Below, piece after piece: positions 6,672-10,105 of a DNA stretch of 10,105 nucleotides. The translations under genes were made by a program, and so were the position numbers. How positions within the stretch are numbered: position 1 is the first letter of the stretch; each line of letters starts with the position of its first letter. The notes beneath the pieces are model-generated. The model worked only from the letters and a program-made list of their open reading frames with translations. It was not told the origin of the DNA and ran no database searches. This DNA comes from Planctomycetota bacterium (GTDB lineage: Bacteria; Planctomycetota; GCA-002687715; DRQF01): NCBI GenBank assembly GCA_015485455.1, contig WFTN01000275.1:1-10105 (forward strand), given 5' to 3'.

Positions 6672-7700
6672 TCACCATCCCAAGCCAACGGTGAGAAAGA
6701 GCAGAGACAACAATATGAGAATGAGCCCAACCCAGGCGATGATGGCTCGTCTTGCAGCTCGTTTGGCCCGATCAGCTTCCCACCAGGTTCGTGGGCGAAT
6801 TCCACTGAGTAAGAATACGCTTACCGCAGCCAGATTGGCTCCTGCTACGTTCGTCACGAAAAGGACGAATGCCTTTCCAGCCAAGACGGGCTGTCCATGG
6901 GTGAAGAGTAGGACACTACAAAGGATTGGTGGCAGAAGAGCGACAGCGACCATGACACCCACCAAATTTCCTGACACACTGTGAGTATATGCCAAAGCCC
7001 CGGCAGCTCCCGCTGCTAAGGCCAAGATGACGTCGACGAAGCCCATGTTTGTCCGCGAAAGAATGGCCTCTGAGGTCACCACGGATTCATGGGCCGAATA
7101 GAGAATGAGACTGATTACCAAGCTGGCGAGAATGGTCAGGGCAAGTCCTTTGCCGTTGGTCCACAGAGCAGCTTTCGCCAGCTCTCGGTCACCCAAAGTC
7201 GTAGCTAATGCCAGGGCCATGTTGGGGCCCAAAAGCGGGGCGATGACCATAGCGGCGATAATAATGGCTGTATCCGAGCGCACTAAACCAATGGCGGCTA
7301 CGATGGTGGCCAACAAGACGTTGAGGTAGAAATAGTCGGTGTCTTTCGCTCCTCCAGCTACATCATTGTAGAGCTCTTGGCGGCTGATGCGGTCTTTTGG
7401 TGGGGGCGTAGCTTCGTTTTCACTTTCTTCCTTGTTGTCGGTCTCTTCTGCCTTGATTGCCGGGATTGTGGCTTCTACCTGCCTCAGTAACAGGCGAAAT
7501 CCTGGTTCATTGGCATGAAAGGTCTCTAAGTCGTCCATCAGGGACTCTGTAGCTCTGGTTTCCAAGAGCACTTGGATTTGTCGGCGACCATCTGCAAGAG
7601 GACGGCTCCAGATGTCGAGAGTCTTATGTTGCTCGATGATCTCATGGATTCGGGTTTCGCTGGTGTCCGAGGCGATGATTTCAATGATGCGAATTTCCAT
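6672..7700 (-). CDS. DUF389 (TIGR00341-like) hydrophobic membrane protein
   Basis: A 342-residue protein of the DUF389 family of bacterial and archaeal membrane proteins with no established biochemical role. Residues 1-80 form a soluble alpha/beta domain (MEIRIIEIIASD, then QIQVLLET at 41-48), followed by an acidic linker (about 84-104, Glu/Asp/Lys/Pro). The membrane part has about seven hydrophobic segments, near 124-140, 143-162, 185-203, 221-238, 245-265, 273-298 and 320-339. Signature motifs are MVIAPLLGPNMALALAT (151-167), where the family's conserved APLLGP sits, and LVGVMVAVALLPP (246-258). A basic loop (302-319) probably faces the cytoplasm. The ATG at 7700-7698 is preceded by GGGTGA about 8 bases upstream on the minus strand. 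The gene is convergent with the helicase and lies downstream of the protease terminator on the same strand, so it most likely has its own promoter (7764-7792). Confidence 0.88.
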   Translation of the reverse strand: MEIRIIEIIASDTSETRIHEIIEQHKTLDIWSRPLADGRRQIQVLLETRATESLMDDLETFHANEPGFRLLLRQVEATIPAIKAEETDNKEESENEATPPPKDRISRQELYNDVAGGAKDTDYFYLNVLLATIVAAIGLVRSDTAIIIAAMVIAPLLGPNMALALATTLGDRELAKAALWTNGKGLALTILASLVISLILYSAHESVVTSEAILSRTNMGFVDVILALAAGAAGALAYTHSVSGNLVGVMVAVALLPPILCSVLLFTHGQPVLAGKAFVLFVTNVAGANLAAVSVFLLSGIRPRTWWEADRAKRAARRAIIAWVGLILILLSLLFLTVGLGW

Positions 7701-7744
7701 GTGCTTTCACCCAAGCTCAGTGTGAAGTCCCTGTCCTATCATGA

Positions 7745-7757
7745 GCCCCAAAGGGGC
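7745..7757 (-). other. GC hairpin in the leader of the DUF389 gene
   Basis: GCCCC (7745-7749) and GGGGC (7753-7757) pair around a 3-base loop. If the candidate promoter at 7764-7792 is used, this hairpin would form at the extreme 5' end of the transcript, where such stems can stabilise mRNA. A role is not shown. Confidence 0.35.
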
Positions 7758-7763
7758 GGCTTG

Positions 7764-7792
7764 ATTCTACGCCGAAATGAATTCCTTGTCTG
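7764..7792 (-). promoter_or_regulatory. Candidate sigma-70-type promoter for the DUF389 gene
   Basis: On the minus strand, CAGACA (7792-7787, 4 of 6 to TTGACA) is separated by exactly 17 bases from TAGAAT (7769-7764, 5 of 6 to TATAAT). Transcription would start near 7757, giving a leader of about 57 bases before the ATG at 7700. It lies after the protease terminator, where a new promoter would be needed. Confidence 0.4.
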
Positions 7793-7821
7793 CGGTTCAC
7801 CTCCGGGGCCTGTCGACTTAA

Positions 7822-7860
7822 TAGAAAAAGGGAGCCAGCGGCGCTGCCACTGACTCCCTA
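7822..7860 (-). terminator. Intrinsic terminator of the metalloprotease gene
   Basis: On the minus strand, AGGGAG (7859-7854) pairs with CTCCCT (7834-7829), and after one mismatch CAG (7852-7850) pairs with CTG (7838-7836). The stem is followed at once by a TTTTT run (7829-7825) and then CTATT. It begins 27 bases past the protease stop. The strong GC stem plus T-run is a classic Rho-independent terminator and separates the protease from the DUF389 gene. Confidence 0.85.
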
Positions 7861-7886
7861 AACTGGAACTGCTTTTGTTGTTGACC

Positions 7887-10105
7887 TTAGAAAATGGTCA
7901 GAATGACCATGTTCGAGACTCTGAGAATCGGGCCTTCCAAAATCACTGCTTGCACGGAGACGGTCAAAGGGAAACCTAAACCTGGGCTTTGAGAGAACCA
8001 AGGAGTCGGCGTTGCCGTTGGATCCAGCACGCCCAATGGCGGGTTAGGTGCTACCCATGCCACTGTGAACAACGATGGATCTGTTGGGGCAAGAATGGCA
8101 GGCAGAAAGCACATCTCTCCAGCCTGAGGGCTAATCAGGAATGCTTCGCTCGGGGTTGGCTTGCCGATCCGTGCGAACATGGCATACCCAGCTCCAGAAA
8201 AGCCCGGAGGGTTGTCCATCAAAACGCTGTATGGCGTGTTGACTGGCACGAAAACTTCTCGGTTTGCTCCCCCGGTGGTTCCGTTGATGACCAAGGTGGG
8301 TGCTGGTGGGCCATTGGTGACTCCAACGCTTCCTGCAGCGCATGGGCCGATAGGATTGTCGATGGGGCATCCTTCGATCATGACACTGTCAATGCCTGCT
8401 TCAACGATGCTACCACCTGCGCCGACATCTTGAGCCACGAAGCGAATCTGGAATGTCGATGTCAATGGAATGAAATCACTGACTTCGAATTCTCGCTGCA
8501 CCCAAGCGCCAGCGTTGTTGTTGTACATTTCAACGGCAATCCAAGGATGACCGGCACTTTGTCTAACCCAAACTTCGAAGATATCTTCGTTGGGGTTGGC
8601 ACCCACGTCATTGCTGTACCAAAAGGCATAGCTGACCCGGGCTGCTGAGAGACCGGAGAGATCGATGACGGGGGAGATGAGTCTTGTGTTGCCCCCATCC
8701 ACATCTGTATTGCCAGCGCCGTTTTCAGTAACAAAGCAGTTGCCGCTATTGTCGAAATCGGTCAGAGGGTCACCACGAGTGCCGTCACCGCTGGGAATAG
8801 CCCGTTCCCAAATTCCACCAGTGACGGAGGCTTGAGTTAAGACTGTCCATCCCAGATCACTTTCAAAGTCGTCGGAGAATACGGTGGTTGAGTTGGGGTG
8901 GATCACAGTGGTGCTGTGAAGTGCGGCGGGTGCCAAAGGTGGACTCAAAGTTGAAGCACCACCACCAGATGGCAACATCTCGAAGTAATAATCGACTTGG
9001 GCATAACAAGGAGCGGCAGGCAAGTTTGCCCACCAAATGCTGTTGCCAAGATCTACCAGAGGTGTTTGAACAAAAGGGCCTCCATTGATTCTTGCATAGA
9101 GGAAAGAGTTGTTGGGATCTGGGGCCGTGCTCGAATTCTGTGTGTCGATGCGAACACGGGTGACATAGTCTGGGGTAATTGTGGTTGGCAAGCCCTCAGG
9201 GAATTCGATCACGACGGCGTTTGATGTGGCAGTCGACAGATCGATGTCCAATTCGTAGGACTGAATGCTATTTGTGCTATCAGGTGTTACCCGAACATAG
9301 TAAGTACCGCCTGTGGGCAGGCTGATGCCCGAGAGCACTTCATTTTGACCAGCGGAGTTGACGTTTGCCGTTCCTAAGATTGTAGTCCCGTCGCTGTCAA
9401 TGACCTGGAGACTGAGATCGGAGACAACGAGGGAGTTGAAGGGCGTCCCGGCTCCGCAGCCTCCTGATTGGGTTCCTTGATTGTAGGTCGAGCCTACTGG
9501 GCGAAGGATGGCGGTCAAAGATCGTGAACTCGGAACCGTGAAGCTGTAGGTGTCGGTGTCACTATTGTCGTCCGTACTTACATCGGTGATTGTGGTTGTC
9601 CCGATTGTCAAAGCTCCCAAAGGTGAAGCAGCGCCGACCGAGTTATTGGGTTCATAGACGTCGCCGTAATGTCGTTGACCACCGAGCCTATCGTCGTATT
9701 GTGGGCCCAAAAATGCTGTGCTTGCAGTCGGTTCCATCAATTTTGTTTGATCGACTGGGCAGACATGGGCTAACCCAATGCCATGGCCATTTTCGTGGGC
9801 AATAACGTTACGCAATTTGCGCGAGTTGTTCGTCATGTTGGAGAAGAATGTGTCGGCGGAGTCTAGGACCATGTCGCCTGTATTGGGAAAGTAATTGTAC
9901 GCCAGAATACTGCTAGGGCCATCAATGAATTTTGCGCCGATACGAATGTCACCACGGACTCCAGCGGCGCCTGGTGAGCCAGGGAATGAAGCACCGTCGT
10001 CGTTGGGTTCAAGAACATACTTGATCCCCGTGATGCCCGACCACCGAAGGAATTCGTCAACGAAGATTTGTTGCCAAACCCCAGGTGATCCGTAAAGACC
10101 GTTCA
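7887..10105 (-). CDS. Secreted multidomain zinc metalloprotease, matrixin-like with PPC and jelly-roll modules (N-terminus beyond window)
   Basis: The frame is open from the window edge to the stop at 7889-7887, giving 738 residues; numbers below count from the edge. The ATG at 9872 is internal, since the protease fold continues upstream without a stop. The catalytic domain (1 to about 145) includes GDIRIGAKFIDGPSSILAYN upstream of the zinc site, then HENGHGIGLAH (103-113; ligands H103, H107, H113; catalytic E104) and a Met-turn LMEP (M123), as in metzincin/M10 matrixins. Next come a PPC-type domain (about 148-290, opening DVYEPNNS), an Fn3-like beta domain (about 297-398, FPEGLPTTITPDYVTRVRI), a MAM or jelly-roll-like module (about 407-578, FSDDFESDLGWTV, DVDGGNTRLISPVIDLSG), and an unassigned beta-rich C-terminal region (about 585-738). 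It is probably exported and degrades extracellular protein; the signal peptide would lie off the window. A strong terminator follows. Substrate is unknown, and the C-terminal region may be a surface-retention or sorting domain, which is inference. Confidence 0.85.
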   Translation of the reverse strand, partial: NGLYGSPGVWQQIFVDEFLRWSGITGIKYVLEPNDDGASFPGSPGAAGVRGDIRIGAKFIDGPSSILAYNYFPNTGDMVLDSADTFFSNMTNNSRKLRNVIAHENGHGIGLAHVCPVDQTKLMEPTASTAFLGPQYDDRLGGQRHYGDVYEPNNSVGAASPLGALTIGTTTITDVSTDDNSDTDTYSFTVPSSRSLTAILRPVGSTYNQGTQSGGCGAGTPFNSLVVSDLSLQVIDSDGTTILGTANVNSAGQNEVLSGISLPTGGTYYVRVTPDSTNSIQSYELDIDLSTATSNAVVIEFPEGLPTTITPDYVTRVRIDTQNSSTAPDPNNSFLYARINGGPFVQTPLVDLGNSIWWANLPAAPCYAQVDYYFEMLPSGGGASTLSPPLAPAALHSTTVIHPNSTTVFSDDFESDLGWTVLTQASVTGGIWERAIPSGDGTRGDPLTDFDNSGNCFVTENGAGNTDVDGGNTRLISPVIDLSGLSAARVSYAFWYSNDVGANPNEDIFEVWVRQSAGHPWIAVEMYNNNAGAWVQREFEVSDFIPLTSTFQIRFVAQDVGAGGSIVEAGIDSVMIEGCPIDNPIGPCAAGSVGVTNGPPAPTLVINGTTGGANREVFVPVNTPYSVLMDNPPGFSGAGYAMFARIGKPTPSEAFLISPQAGEMCFLPAILAPTDPSLFTVAWVAPNPPLGVLDPTATPTPWFSQSPGLGFPLTVSVQAVILEGPILRVSNMVILTIF

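Noticed and set aside
7707..7742. Eleven-codon upstream reading frame before the DUF389 gene, with its stop overlapping the GGGTGA site
   Set aside because: Too short to distinguish from chance, with no SD of its own and no attenuator-like codon bias; noted only as a possible translational-coupling leader.
7989..8648. Open plus-strand frame of 219 codons
   Set aside because: It is a shadow antisense to the metalloprotease, rich in Cys, Trp and His in a pattern typical of antisense translation.
9863..10060. Minus-strand open frame of 65 codons near the right edge
   Set aside because: It is in a different frame from the matrixin-like reading, which is continuous and carries the expected motifs.

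Overview
The window is bacterial DNA, with SD-like sites, intrinsic terminators and compact intergenic gaps. It looks like the end of an assembled metagenomic or shotgun contig, because bases 1-20 match the Nextera/Tn5 mosaic-end adapter and are not genomic. The modular secreted protein at the right end (matrixin-type protease, PPC domain, jelly-roll-like module, uncharacterised beta-rich tail) suggests an environmental lineage rich in such proteins, such as Planctomycetota or a relative. That placement is a low-to-moderate confidence inference; no rRNA or marker gene in the window fixes it.

Layout, left to right. (1) Bases 21-111, minus strand: the first 30 codons of a secreted protein with a clear signal peptide, cut by the contig end. 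(2) Bases 235-1080, plus: a lipoprotein with a helical TPR-like body, transcribed divergently from (1). (3) Bases 1102-1659, minus: a CvpA-family membrane protein, convergent with (2) across a shared hairpin. (4) Bases 1881-5111, plus: a large membrane-bound hybrid histidine kinase (two TM helices around an extracytoplasmic sensor, three PAS modules, HisKA, HATPase, receiver), divergent from cvpA. (5) Bases 5263-6585, plus: an RhlE-type DEAD-box RNA helicase with an Arg/Gly-rich basic tail, preceded by a strongly foldable leader. (6) Bases 6672-7700, minus: a DUF389 membrane protein, convergent with the helicase across overlapping hairpins. (7) Bases 7887-10105, minus: the C-terminal 738 residues of a secreted multidomain zinc metalloprotease, closed by a strong intrinsic terminator; its N-terminus lies beyond the window.

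The genes mostly alternate strand and look like separate transcription units, so no operon or integrated pathway is evident. I see no mobile element, CRISPR array, tRNA or rRNA. The hybrid kinase has no adjacent response regulator or output gene. The points most worth a second look are the adapter at the contig edge, the truncated signal-peptide gene, the three-way-junction fold in front of the helicase, the ATTGTC/GACAAT palindrome cluster between cvpA and the kinase, and the modular protease with its unassigned C-terminal region. I did not find a convincing new multi-gene system.
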